From Bacteroidota bacterium (GTDB lineage Bacteria > Bacteroidota > Ignavibacteria > Kapaibacteriales > UBA2268), in the NCBI GenBank assembly GCA_022708005.1, contig JAKIZN010000113.1:1-6086 (forward strand): DNA of 6,086 bases. Direction: 5' to 3'. The first letter of the stretch is position 1. The number at the start of each line of letters is the position of its first letter. Positions 1 to 5,245 of the stretch are shown here, one piece after another. Under the pieces are notes generated by a model. That model searched no databases and was not told the origin of the DNA. It worked only from the letters and a program-made list of their open reading frames with translations. A program made the translations under genes and the position numbers.

Positions 1-184
1 CTTTTAAATGCTGCGACAGCGCAGATCTGCCAATAGGCAACTCTTCAACAAGATTTCCGCTATAGCAACATGTATCCATTTCCGATAGCTTTTTCAATAT
101 ATACACCCGCACTGGATGGCTCATTGCTTTCGCGAACTTCGCAAGTTCTAATACATCTTCTGGCAATACCACTTTCTTAGCCAT
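1..184 (-). CDS. ArsR-family transcriptional repressor (partial, C-terminus off left edge)
   Basis: Only the first 61 codons are present; the gene continues beyond position 1. The visible part reads as the N-terminal half of an ArsR/SmtB winged-helix repressor: an AKFAKAMSHPVRVYILKKL helix (about residues 15-33), then DTCCYSGNLVEELPI (37-51) leading into the recognition helix GRSALSQHLK (52-61). ArsR proteins are dimeric repressors that leave DNA when metal, arsenite or an oxidant reacts with cysteines. The pair Cys39-Cys40 lies near where classical ArsR carries its CxC metalloid site, but here the two cysteines are adjacent. The ATG lies inside the 3' end of the upstream thioredoxin-like gene (8-nt overlap, ATGGCTAA), so the two are translationally coupled; an AAGGG lies 7 nt upstream. 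The inducer cannot be told from this half; arsenite, another thiophilic metal or a redox signal are all possible. Confidence 0.88.
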   Translation of the reverse strand, partial: MAKKVVLPEDVLELAKFAKAMSHPVRVYILKKLSEMDTCCYSGNLVEELPIGRSALSQHLK

Positions 185-422
185 CTATCTGCCCTTCAAT
201 CAGTTCCTTAATTTCATCTTTGGAGGGAATTATGCCATTTGCAAGCACTTTGCCATCTATCGCTATGCTTGGCAGCCTAACAATGCCGTAGCTTATCATT
301 TCGTCAATGCAATCAACTTTGCTTATAGTCGCTTGAAAATCATTCTCGCTGACGACCTCTTTTACTAATTTTTCAAGCATCTTGCATCTTGGGCAATTTG
401 TGCCAAAAACTTTTATGTCCAT
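177..422 (-). CDS. Small thioredoxin-fold redox protein (CxxC, redox-active disulfide protein 2 type)
   Basis: An 81-residue protein, near the usual length of the small thioredoxin-like family often called redox-active disulfide protein 2. It opens with the beta strand MDIKVFGTNC, followed by the redox motif C10-P-R-C13 at the start of helix 1, and has the probable cis-proline Pro51 in VRLPSIAIDG, opposite the CxxC. The C-terminal GIIPSKDEIKELI helix is also typical. There is a third cysteine, Cys38. No signal peptide is seen, so it is probably cytosolic and does dithiol/disulfide exchange with an unknown partner. I start at the ATG at 422 because it gives the family's normal N-terminus; an in-frame TTG at 434 would add four residues. 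It is first in an operon with the arsR gene, so the ArsR protein likely controls it. Small thioredoxins of this kind are often found near arsR and metalloid permease genes; the permease, if any, would lie left of the window. Confidence 0.85.
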   Translation of the reverse strand: MDIKVFGTNCPRCKMLEKLVKEVVSENDFQATISKVDCIDEMISYGIVRLPSIAIDGKVLANGIIPSKDEIKELIEGQIDG

Positions 423-451
423 TTTTACTTGCAACTCATTTTTATCATTTC

Positions 452-477
452 ATCATTTCGCAAAAATACGAAATGAT
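452..477. promoter_or_regulatory. Candidate ArsR operator: perfect 9-bp inverted repeat
   Basis: ATCATTTCG (452-460) and CGAAATGAT (469-477) are exact reverse complements separated by 8 nt. Two further direct copies of ATCATTT-like sequence (444-450 and 452-458) sit on the gene side. ArsR-family dimers bind short dyads overlapping promoters, and this one straddles the predicted -7 element of the thioredoxin-like/arsR operon, so autorepression is the simple reading. The dyad and its position are directly visible; protein binding is inferred. Confidence 0.6.
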
Positions 478-491
478 TTTCAAATAGCAAA
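461..491 (-). promoter_or_regulatory. Bacteroidota-type promoter of the thioredoxin-like/arsR operon
   Basis: Read on the minus strand there is TTTG (491-488), exactly 19 nt, then TATTTTTG (468-461). This matches the Bacteroidota primary-sigma consensus TTTG-N19-21-TAnnTTTG. The start of transcription would fall near 454-457, giving a leader of about 30 nt before the ATG at 422. The -7 element is exactly the 8-nt spacer of the 452-477 inverted repeat. Confidence 0.65.
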
Positions 492-537
492 CAAAATAGC
501 AGGAAAAAATAGATACAAGTAAGTTGTTCGCTTATGT

Positions 538-1389
538 TTACAACGCTTCACTATCCGCAATTACCTTTACTATCGCCTCATATTGAGCGACGCTTATCGC
601 ATTTGACCTAAGCAGCACATTTGCTAAAAAATTTGTTTCGAGCAAATATAAATCTTGCAAATCTTTCTCGGATTTTAAACTATCTATGTGCTTCGCAATA
701 GTCGCAATGTCTGCCCTTGCAACAGGTCCCGTTATGGGCACTTCCGTGTTTGCATAAATTGAGCGTAGTGAGTTATCAAAAGCAGTTTTTAGTATTGCAG
801 GCAATAATTTGCTTGGCTCTAATCCAGAAAAATTCGCAAGCTGCCGCGAGAATTCAATAATCCCTTGCATAAAATTTGCAGCAGCAACGCCAATCAAATG
901 ATACGCTGCCTTGTTTGCTAAAACTTCGCGGCTTAATTTGAATGGATTGCCTCCGAGATGAGCTATTAGCTCGCAGGCTATTTCATAGCCATCTTCGCTT
1001 GATTCTACTCCCCAAAATATGTTATCGAATATGTCATCTCGCTCTATACCAAAGGTTTGCATAGGGTGGATTGCAAATGTTTTTACGTTTGCCAAACTCA
1101 ATGGCGAGAGTACCTCAACTGTTGTCGCCCCGCTGAGATGGCAGGCATATTTCGGCAATGCCGTTATGCGCGATAACTCCGCTGCCACGTCTCCGATAAC
1201 GCCATCGGGAGTAGCAATAATAACGCAATCCGCAGGTGCTTTAATTTCGCTTATTGATTTATACGTCGGTATGGCGCTACCGCCCAGCCTGCCGCTTCTA
1301 TCCACAGCCCAACCCAGCAAGCCTAGCGAATGCAATTTTATCGCAACCGTCTTGCCGACTTTTCCTACACCTACAATTCCATAGTTCAT
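538..1389 (-). CDS. Rossmann-fold / DUF2520 oxidoreductase-like protein
   Basis: A 283-residue protein. The N-terminus MNYGIVGVGKVGK has the dinucleotide-binding GxGxxG loop (residues 7-12), and VIIATPDGVI (56-65) follows as in ProC- and ketopantoate-reductase-like folds. The second half carries the DUF2520 signatures: CHLSGA (83-88), HPMQTF (108-113), AAYHLIGVAAANF (161-173) and ITGPVARAD (219-227) with His234 after it. Family members are predicted cytosolic NAD(P)-dependent dehydrogenases, but no substrate is established to my knowledge. The common family form of the late motif is TGPxxRGD; here it is ARAD. I start at the ATG at 1389 because it begins directly at the first Rossmann strand; a frame open to 1608 would add 73 residues lying over the upstream gene. 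The start is 1 nt past the NYN gene's stop, so the two are very likely co-transcribed and translationally coupled. Confidence 0.87.
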   Translation of the reverse strand: MNYGIVGVGKVGKTVAIKLHSLGLLGWAVDRSGRLGGSAIPTYKSISEIKAPADCVIIATPDGVIGDVAAELSRITALPKYACHLSGATTVEVLSPLSLANVKTFAIHPMQTFGIERDDIFDNIFWGVESSEDGYEIACELIAHLGGNPFKLSREVLANKAAYHLIGVAAANFMQGIIEFSRQLANFSGLEPSKLLPAILKTAFDNSLRSIYANTEVPITGPVARADIATIAKHIDSLKSEKDLQDLYLLETNFLANVLLRSNAISVAQYEAIVKVIADSEAL

Positions 1390-1390
1390 T

Positions 1391-1894
1391 TTATATCTCG
1401 TCATTACTTTCTGAAAAAAGACGTTTGAACTCCTCAAAATCTTTTCGTGAGCTATGGCTCGGCTTCTCGCTTTTTTCATAAAATTGCTTTGTGTTTGGCT
1501 TTGGGGCGTCCTGCGGAAATAGCAGTTTGATGAACGCGTCAGATTCCATAGCTTTGCATGTATTCGCTCGGGCATAGTTGTAAACTTCTCTATCGGAGCT
1601 AACGACAACTATATTTTTTTTACTATGCGAGTTATTTATAATTTCCTTAATTTTGTCGTCGGCTGTGCGGACTGCGCCAGAACTAATGAGTTTGATATTC
1701 GGATAAGGCGGATTATTAGGCATTTCTGTGCCATCGACTACTATAGTGAATTTATAAGATGGACATTTGCCAGCATATACGCAAACTTTATCACAAAAAG
1801 CCGCAATAGCTGAGCTTTTGGAAATCGAAAATTTTGACTTGAAAAAGCTGCTTTTGTTAATTACGTTTAAGCTATCAATAATATAATGTTCCAT
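1391..1894 (-). CDS. YacP-like NYN-domain ribonuclease
   Basis: A 167-residue protein with the PIN-like NYN fold of the YacP/Rae1 family. Acidic residues are in the expected places: Asp7 in HYIIDSLNVI (canonical form IDGYNVI), Asp54 in IVVDGTE, Asp79-Asp80 in RTADDKI, and Asp101 in VVVSSDREV. All candidate metal-binding acids are retained, so it is probably an active metal-dependent RNase. B. subtilis Rae1 cuts mRNA in the ribosomal A site, but the target here is unknown. After residue 127 there is a polar tail rich in Lys, Ser and Pro, ending in DFEEFKRLF (152-160). I choose the ATG at 1894 because it begins at the first core strand; in-frame upstream Mets at 1903 and 1918 would run into the folP start. 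It heads a two-gene unit with the DUF2520 gene and is divergent from folP. Confidence 0.82.
   Translation of the reverse strand: MEHYIIDSLNVINKSSFFKSKFSISKSSAIAAFCDKVCVYAGKCPSYKFTIVVDGTEMPNNPPYPNIKLISSGAVRTADDKIKEIINNSHSKKNIVVVSSDREVYNYARANTCKAMESDAFIKLLFPQDAPKPNTKQFYEKSEKPSHSSRKDFEEFKRLFSESNDEI
1839..1869 (+). promoter_or_regulatory. Possible folP promoter inside the NYN gene
   Basis: TTG (1839-1841), 20 nt, then TACGTTTA (1862-1869), one mismatch from TAnnTTTG. A transcript would start near 1876, about 33 nt before the folP ATG. A TATAAT at 1882-1887 is an alternative -10 without a good -35 at 17 nt. Either way, the folP promoter has to lie within the first codons of the NYN gene, because only 14 bp separate the genes. 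Confidence 0.35.
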
Positions 1895-1908
1895 AAAATA
1901 CATTGAAA

Positions 1909-2718
1909 ATGAAAACAAAAATAATGGGGATAATCAACGTTACGCCCGATTCTTTTTCAGACGGTGGTGATAACGTAATTATTGAAAATATAGTCGAAAA
2001 GGTAGGCAATTGGCTATCGTTAGGGATAGATATAATTGATATTGGTGGGGAAAGCACTCGCCCCGGTTCGGATTTTATCAGCGAGAGCGAAGAATTATCA
2101 AGGGTATTGCCTGCAATCGAAGCAATTATTAGCAAATATCCCGATGCTTTTATTTCGATTGATACTATGAAATATAAAGTTGCAGAGCAAGCCTTGCTCG
2201 CAGGCGCTAAAATGATAAACGACATAAGCGGATTGACAGCTAATCCAGATATAGCCGAACTTGCCGCAAAGCACAACGCCGAGCTTGCTATAATGCATCT
2301 GCCAGCACCGCCGAAAGTTATGCAAGATTCGCCTAAGTATAATAATTTAATCGAAGATATTTTTGAATTTTTGCGACGGCAAATCGATTTCGCAAAGTCT
2401 CATGGAGTTAAAACTATTTATGCAGATGTCGGAATCGGGTTTGGCAAAACCTATGAAGATAATTGGGAACTATTGCGAAATATAGATCGATTTCGCAAAC
2501 TCAATGTACTTCTTATGCTTGGCGTATCAAGGAAAAGATTTATTGGCGAATTTTTGAACATCAAAGAACCGAAAAATCGCGACTTTGCTACAAATATAAT
2601 CCATGCTTTGCTATACGAAAAGCAAATTGAAGTAATCCGTGTGCATAACGTCGAGCGAGCAATAGAAATGCGAAAAATAGCGGAACACTTGCAAAACGTT
2701 TCGCCATATCAAACATAG
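1909..2718 (+). CDS. folP: Dihydropteroate synthase
   Basis: Condenses 6-hydroxymethyl-7,8-dihydropterin pyrophosphate with p-aminobenzoate to give dihydropteroate, a cytosolic step of folate synthesis and the sulfonamide target. The 269-residue TIM barrel shows all core motifs: MGIINVTPDSFSDGG (6-20), DIGGESTRPG (44-53), ISIDT (82-86, Asp85), MINDISG (102-108, Asn104), the pterin-site strand YADVGIGFGK (171-180, Asp173), GVSRKRFIG (205-213, Lys209) and IRVHNV (243-248, Arg244, His246). Two signature positions differ from the usual form: DPG is DVG (Val174) and VHDV is VHNV (Asn247). Phe16 and Pro52, positions linked to sulfonamide resistance when changed, are the wild-type residues. ATG 1909 is preferred; an in-frame TTG at 1903 would add two residues. 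There is no Shine-Dalgarno sequence. The gene stands alone, with no partner folate gene in the window. Confidence 0.96.
   Translation: MKTKIMGIINVTPDSFSDGGDNVIIENIVEKVGNWLSLGIDIIDIGGESTRPGSDFISESEELSRVLPAIEAIISKYPDAFISIDTMKYKVAEQALLAGAKMINDISGLTANPDIAELAAKHNAELAIMHLPAPPKVMQDSPKYNNLIEDIFEFLRRQIDFAKSHGVKTIYADVGIGFGKTYEDNWELLRNIDRFRKLNVLLMLGVSRKRFIGEFLNIKEPKNRDFATNIIHALLYEKQIEVIRVHNVERAIEMRKIAEHLQNVSPYQT
1916..1923 (-). promoter_or_regulatory. Possible -7 element for the NYN/DUF2520 operon, inside folP codons
   Basis: Minus-strand TATTTTTG is a full match to TAnnTTTG and the same octamer as in the thioredoxin-like operon promoter. It lies 22 nt upstream of the NYN ATG, within folP codons 3-5. 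No TTTG is found at the proper 19-21 nt distance (the closest TTG is only 11 nt upstream), so support is partial. Confidence 0.3.
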
Positions 2719-2834
2719 CTATCACATTATTTAACAAAAACTTACTTTGCCCTACTTTTTTATGATTGTCCTATTTTGCGTATTTGCATTTATAAAAGCG
2801 CAATTAGCAGAAATAATACCGATAAAATTTTTTT

Positions 2835-2859
2835 TTTGCCATTATAATAGCTATCTTTG
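2835..2859 (+). promoter_or_regulatory. Candidate serA promoter
   Basis: The 212-bp gap between folP and serA contains TATCTTTG (2852-2859), a full match to the Bacteroidota -7 element TAnnTTTG. The nearest TTTG (2835-2838) is 13 nt upstream, shorter than the usual 19-21, and the correct distance falls in a T-run. A TATAAT at 2843-2848 overlaps the region, without a matching -35. Transcription would start near 2855-2866, leaving a leader of 65-75 nt. No hairpin terminator for folP is seen in this gap. Confidence 0.4.
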
Positions 2860-2873
2860 TAAATTAGAAAGAG

Positions 2874-2898
2874 CGAAATAAGTTAAAAGATTATTTCG
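2874..2898. repeat. 8-bp inverted repeat in the serA leader
   Basis: CGAAATAA (2874-2881) and TTATTTCG (2891-2898) are exact reverse complements with a 9-nt spacer. They lie just downstream of the predicted serA start of transcription. This could be a weak AT-rich RNA stem or a repressor site; nothing in the sequence decides which. Confidence 0.35.
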
Positions 2899-2920
2899 AT
2901 TATTTTTATAATAAAAAATT

Positions 2921-2924
2921 GGAG
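2921..2924 (+). promoter_or_regulatory. serA ribosome binding site
   Basis: GGAG six nucleotides before the ATG at 2931. It fixes the start at 2931 rather than the in-frame TTG at 2919, which overlaps the GGAG itself. Confidence 0.7.
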
Positions 2925-2930
2925 TATGAA

Positions 2931-3839
2931 ATGAGAGTTTTAGTATCGGACGGCATCGAGAAAATCGGTTCCGACTTATTGAAAAAAGCAGGATTTGAAG
3001 TAGTTGAAACAAAACTTTCACCAGAAGAACTGCTCGTTGAAATCGAAAAATACGACGCGATTATCGTTCGTTCGGCAACTAAGGTTACCAAAGCAGTAAT
3101 CGATGCTGGGAAAAATCTCAAAGCGATAGCACGCGGCGGCGTTGGCTTGGATAATATTGACGTTGCTTATGCAAAAGAAAAAGGTATCCCCGTGCTTAAT
3201 ACACCCGGCGCTTCCTCTATTTCCGTTGCTGAATTAGCTATTGCTCACATGTTTGCAGTATCAAGATTTATAAATTTAAGTAATACAGAAATGCGTCAAG
3301 GCAAATGGCCCAAGAAAGAATATGCAAAAGGAATTGAACTGACTGGCAAAACACTCGGTCTTATCGGATTGGGCAATATCGGGCAAGAAACAGCTAAGCG
3401 TGCATTAGGATTAGGAATGAAAGTTATCGCTTACCGTCCTTCTTTCAAAGAAGTAGATTTAGACGTAAAAATTATGAAGAAAGAAGAAGTGCTAAAGCAA
3501 GCAGACTTTATTTCGCTCCACATGCCATTAGTTAAATCCGAAGGTCCTGCAATTGGCGCTGAAGAAATCGCTATGATGAAAGACGGCGTAGTAATCATTA
3601 ATTGCGCTCGTGGCGGCGTAGTTTCAGAAAAAGCATTGCTCGATGGCTTGAACTCTGGCAAAGTGCTTTATGCTGGCATCGACGTATTTGAAAATGAGCC
3701 AACAACCGAAGCTCAAGCAGCTCTTATCAATCATCCACGCGTTTCTGTTACTCCTCATACTGGCGCTTCTACTATTGAAGCTCAAGACAGAGTGGGCGAA
3801 GAAATTGCTAACAAAGTGATTGATGCTCTTAAAAAATAA
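2931..3839 (+). CDS. serA: D-3-phosphoglycerate dehydrogenase, short form without ACT domain
   Basis: Predicted to oxidise 3-phosphoglycerate to 3-phosphohydroxypyruvate, the first step of serine synthesis, in the cytosol. The 302-residue protein has the split substrate domain (about 1-95 and 280-302) around a Rossmann domain with GLGNIG (146-151). The catalytic triad of the D-2-hydroxyacid dehydrogenases is complete: Arg227 in NCARGGVV, Glu256 in DVFENEP, His276 in TPHTGAS. IARGGVGLDNID (66-77) and NTPGASSISVAELAIAHM (90-107) are typical of SerA. It ends right after the second half of the substrate domain, so it lacks the C-terminal ACT domain that gives serine feedback in the longer form. 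At the end of the second Rossmann strand the usual acidic residue (YDP) is Arg169 (AYRP), which may shift preference toward NADP. The family includes other 2-hydroxyacid dehydrogenases, but the adjacent DUF1015 gene favours SerA. Confidence 0.9.
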   Translation: MRVLVSDGIEKIGSDLLKKAGFEVVETKLSPEELLVEIEKYDAIIVRSATKVTKAVIDAGKNLKAIARGGVGLDNIDVAYAKEKGIPVLNTPGASSISVAELAIAHMFAVSRFINLSNTEMRQGKWPKKEYAKGIELTGKTLGLIGLGNIGQETAKRALGLGMKVIAYRPSFKEVDLDVKIMKKEEVLKQADFISLHMPLVKSEGPAIGAEEIAMMKDGVVIINCARGGVVSEKALLDGLNSGKVLYAGIDVFENEPTTEAQAALINHPRVSVTPHTGASTIEAQDRVGEEIANKVIDALKK

Positions 3840-3852
3840 GTTCGCTTTTTAA

Positions 3853-3893
3853 AATTAGGGCATTCTTGTAGCTTTGCACGAATGCCCTTAATT
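3853..3893. repeat. Inverted repeat between serA and the DUF1015 gene (operator or weak terminator)
   Basis: AGGGCATTC (3857-3865) pairs exactly with GAATGCCCT (3880-3888). With one bulged T (3889) the stem extends by AATT (3853-3856 with 3890-3893). The loop is 14 nt. The site, 18 nt after the serA stop, suits a terminator, but no T-run follows on either strand. The loop also contains a full TAnnTTTG promoter element, so it could be a promoter-spanning operator instead. Confidence 0.55.
3869..3876 (+). promoter_or_regulatory. Possible -7 element for the DUF1015 gene
   Basis: TAGCTTTG matches TAnnTTTG fully and lies in the loop of the 3857-3888 inverted repeat. The position of the -33 element (about 3846-3849) reads TTTT rather than TTTG, so the match is incomplete. 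A transcript from here would have a leader of about 57 nt. Confidence 0.35.
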
Positions 3894-3929
3894 ATTCAAA
3901 TTGACTTGATTTCAATAAAATTATTTAGT

Positions 3930-3933
3930 AGGA
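3930..3933 (+). promoter_or_regulatory. Ribosome binding site of the DUF1015 gene
   Basis: AGGA, six nucleotides before the ATG at 3940. It supports that start, which is also the family's normal N-terminus (RPFKA within the first ten residues). Confidence 0.65.
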
Positions 3934-3939
3934 AAAAAT

Positions 3940-5181
3940 ATGGCTATATTCCGTCCATTCAAAGCATACCGCCCAAAGCCAGAGTATGCTGCCGAAGTTG
4001 CTTCCAAACCTTACGACGTTCTCAATTCCGATGAAGCTCGCGAAGAGGTAAAAGGTCATCCGCTTTCTTTCTTGCACGTCGGTAAGCCCGAAGTCGATTT
4101 AGACCCAGAACTCGATATTCACGACCAAAAGGTGTACGAAAAAGGTGCAGAAAACTTGCAAAAACTAATTCGCGATAATGTGCTTGTAGAAGATAGCGGC
4201 GCTTTCTTTTACGTGTATGCTCAAACTATGTATGATAGAATCCAATATGGATTAGTCGGCTGCGCTTCGGTCGATGACTATTGGAACGAAGTAATTCTCA
4301 AGCACGAAAAAACTCGCAAAGATAAAGAAGAAGACCGCAGCCAGCACGTTAGAGTAACTAACGCTCACACAGGTCCAATATTCTTGACTTATAAAGATAA
4401 TTCCGAAATTGATGCAATTGTCAATAAAACTGTTGCAGCAGCGCCAAATACCGATATAGTTTCGGCAGATGGCATTAGGCATCAAACTTGGGTGATTTCT
4501 AACTCTGAAGACATTGAAAAAATCCAAAGCGTTTTGGGCAAAGTTGGCAAATTCTATGTTGCAGACGGGCACCATCGCTCTGCAGCAGCGGCTATCGTTG
4601 GTCGCGAGCGCCAAAAGGCTAATCCAAATCACACTGGCGACGAAGAATACAATTTCTTCCTTGCAGTGCTTTTCCCAGCAAGCCAGCTATATATAATGGA
4701 TTACAATAGATTAGTGCTTGACTTAAACGGGTATTCTCACGATGCGTTCTTTGCGAAATTAGCGGACTTATTTGAAATATCCGAGCAAAGCGGGCAATTT
4801 GCACCAAAAAAGAAAGGGCAATTCGGGCTTTATATCGACGGCAAATGGTATTGCCTCGAAGCAAAAGAAAAGCTTTATAATCCAAGCGACCCAGTAGAAA
4901 ACCTTGACGTAGCGATACTTCAGAATAATCTGCTTGCACCAGTTCTTGGCATAGACGACCCACGCACCAGCAAGCGAATCGACTTCGTAGGCGGTATACG
5001 CGGGCTCGGCGAACTCGAACGAAGAGTAAACTCTGGCGAGATGAAATTAGCAATATCTATGTATCCGACTTCAATTGAAGAGCTTATGGCTATTGCTGAC
5101 GCGGGCAAGATTATGCCTCCAAAATCCACGTGGTTCGAGCCTAAGCTTCGCGATGGATTATTTATTCATTTCTTGGATTAG
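3940..5181 (+). CDS. DUF1015 family protein, serA-linked
   Basis: A 413-residue cytosolic protein that matches the DUF1015 family from end to end, so it is intact. Recognisable blocks are FRPFKAYRP (4-12), SKPYDVLNSDEAR (22-34), LSFLHVGKPEVDL (42-54), HEKTRKDKEEDR (122-133), FYVADGHHRSAAAA (205-218), IMDYNRLVLDLNG (252-264), RIDFVGGIRGLGELE (346-360) and MPPKSTWFEPKLRDG (392-406). The function of the family is not established to my knowledge. The DGHHR block resembles the phosphate-binding motif of ParB/sulfiredoxin-fold proteins, which include ADP-dependent free-serine kinases. Together with the upstream serA, a role in phosphoserine or serine metabolism is a reasonable guess, but it remains inference. 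It lies 100 bp downstream of serA in the same direction, may have its own promoter, and is followed by a strong hairpin. Confidence 0.88.
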   Translation: MAIFRPFKAYRPKPEYAAEVASKPYDVLNSDEAREEVKGHPLSFLHVGKPEVDLDPELDIHDQKVYEKGAENLQKLIRDNVLVEDSGAFFYVYAQTMYDRIQYGLVGCASVDDYWNEVILKHEKTRKDKEEDRSQHVRVTNAHTGPIFLTYKDNSEIDAIVNKTVAAAPNTDIVSADGIRHQTWVISNSEDIEKIQSVLGKVGKFYVADGHHRSAAAAIVGRERQKANPNHTGDEEYNFFLAVLFPASQLYIMDYNRLVLDLNGYSHDAFFAKLADLFEISEQSGQFAPKKKGQFGLYIDGKWYCLEAKEKLYNPSDPVENLDVAILQNNLLAPVLGIDDPRTSKRIDFVGGIRGLGELERRVNSGEMKLAISMYPTSIEELMAIADAGKIMPPKSTWFEPKLRDGLFIHFLD

Positions 5182-5204
5182 CAATTATTACGAAATACCG
5201 CAAT

Positions 5205-5235
5205 GAGTATAAGAGGGCATAAAGCCCGTCTACTC
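5205..5235 (+). repeat. Short imperfect hairpin after the DUF1015 gene
   Basis: GGGC (5215-5218) and GCCC (5224-5227) close a 5-nt loop, and GAGTA (5205-5209) can pair with TACTC (5231-5235) outside them, with unpaired bases between. It comes 24 nt after the stop codon and 10 nt before a much stronger hairpin. It may stabilise the mRNA 3' end or be incidental. Confidence 0.35.
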
Positions 5236-5245
5236 GCTACTTTCC

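Noticed and set aside
425..439. Tiny upstream ORF (MSCK) just before the thioredoxin-like gene
   Set aside because: Four codons with no supporting signal; any AT-rich leader will contain such ORFs.
1019..1384. 121-codon plus-strand ORF opposite the DUF2520 gene
   Set aside because: Antisense to a well-supported gene, with no recognisable domain and no start signal.
1390..1608. N-terminal extension of the DUF2520 protein by 73 residues (frame open to 1608)
   Set aside because: The extension lies over the NYN gene in another frame, has no domain character, and the Rossmann fold begins right at the ATG at 1389.
1875..2276. Hydrophobic 133-codon minus-strand ORF opposite folP that looks like a membrane protein
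   Set aside because: Hydrophobicity arises from the antisense of folP codons; the folP motifs on the plus strand are unambiguous.
3901..3929. Sigma-70-like promoter TTGACT with a -10 near 3924 before the DUF1015 gene
   Set aside because: The -10 (TTTAGT) is poor and would start transcription only a few bases from the ATG, excluding the ribosome binding site.
4619..5053. 144-codon minus-strand ORF opposite the DUF1015 gene
   Set aside because: The Arg-, Leu- and Cys-rich composition is typical of a shadow frame, and the sense gene has family motifs throughout this region.
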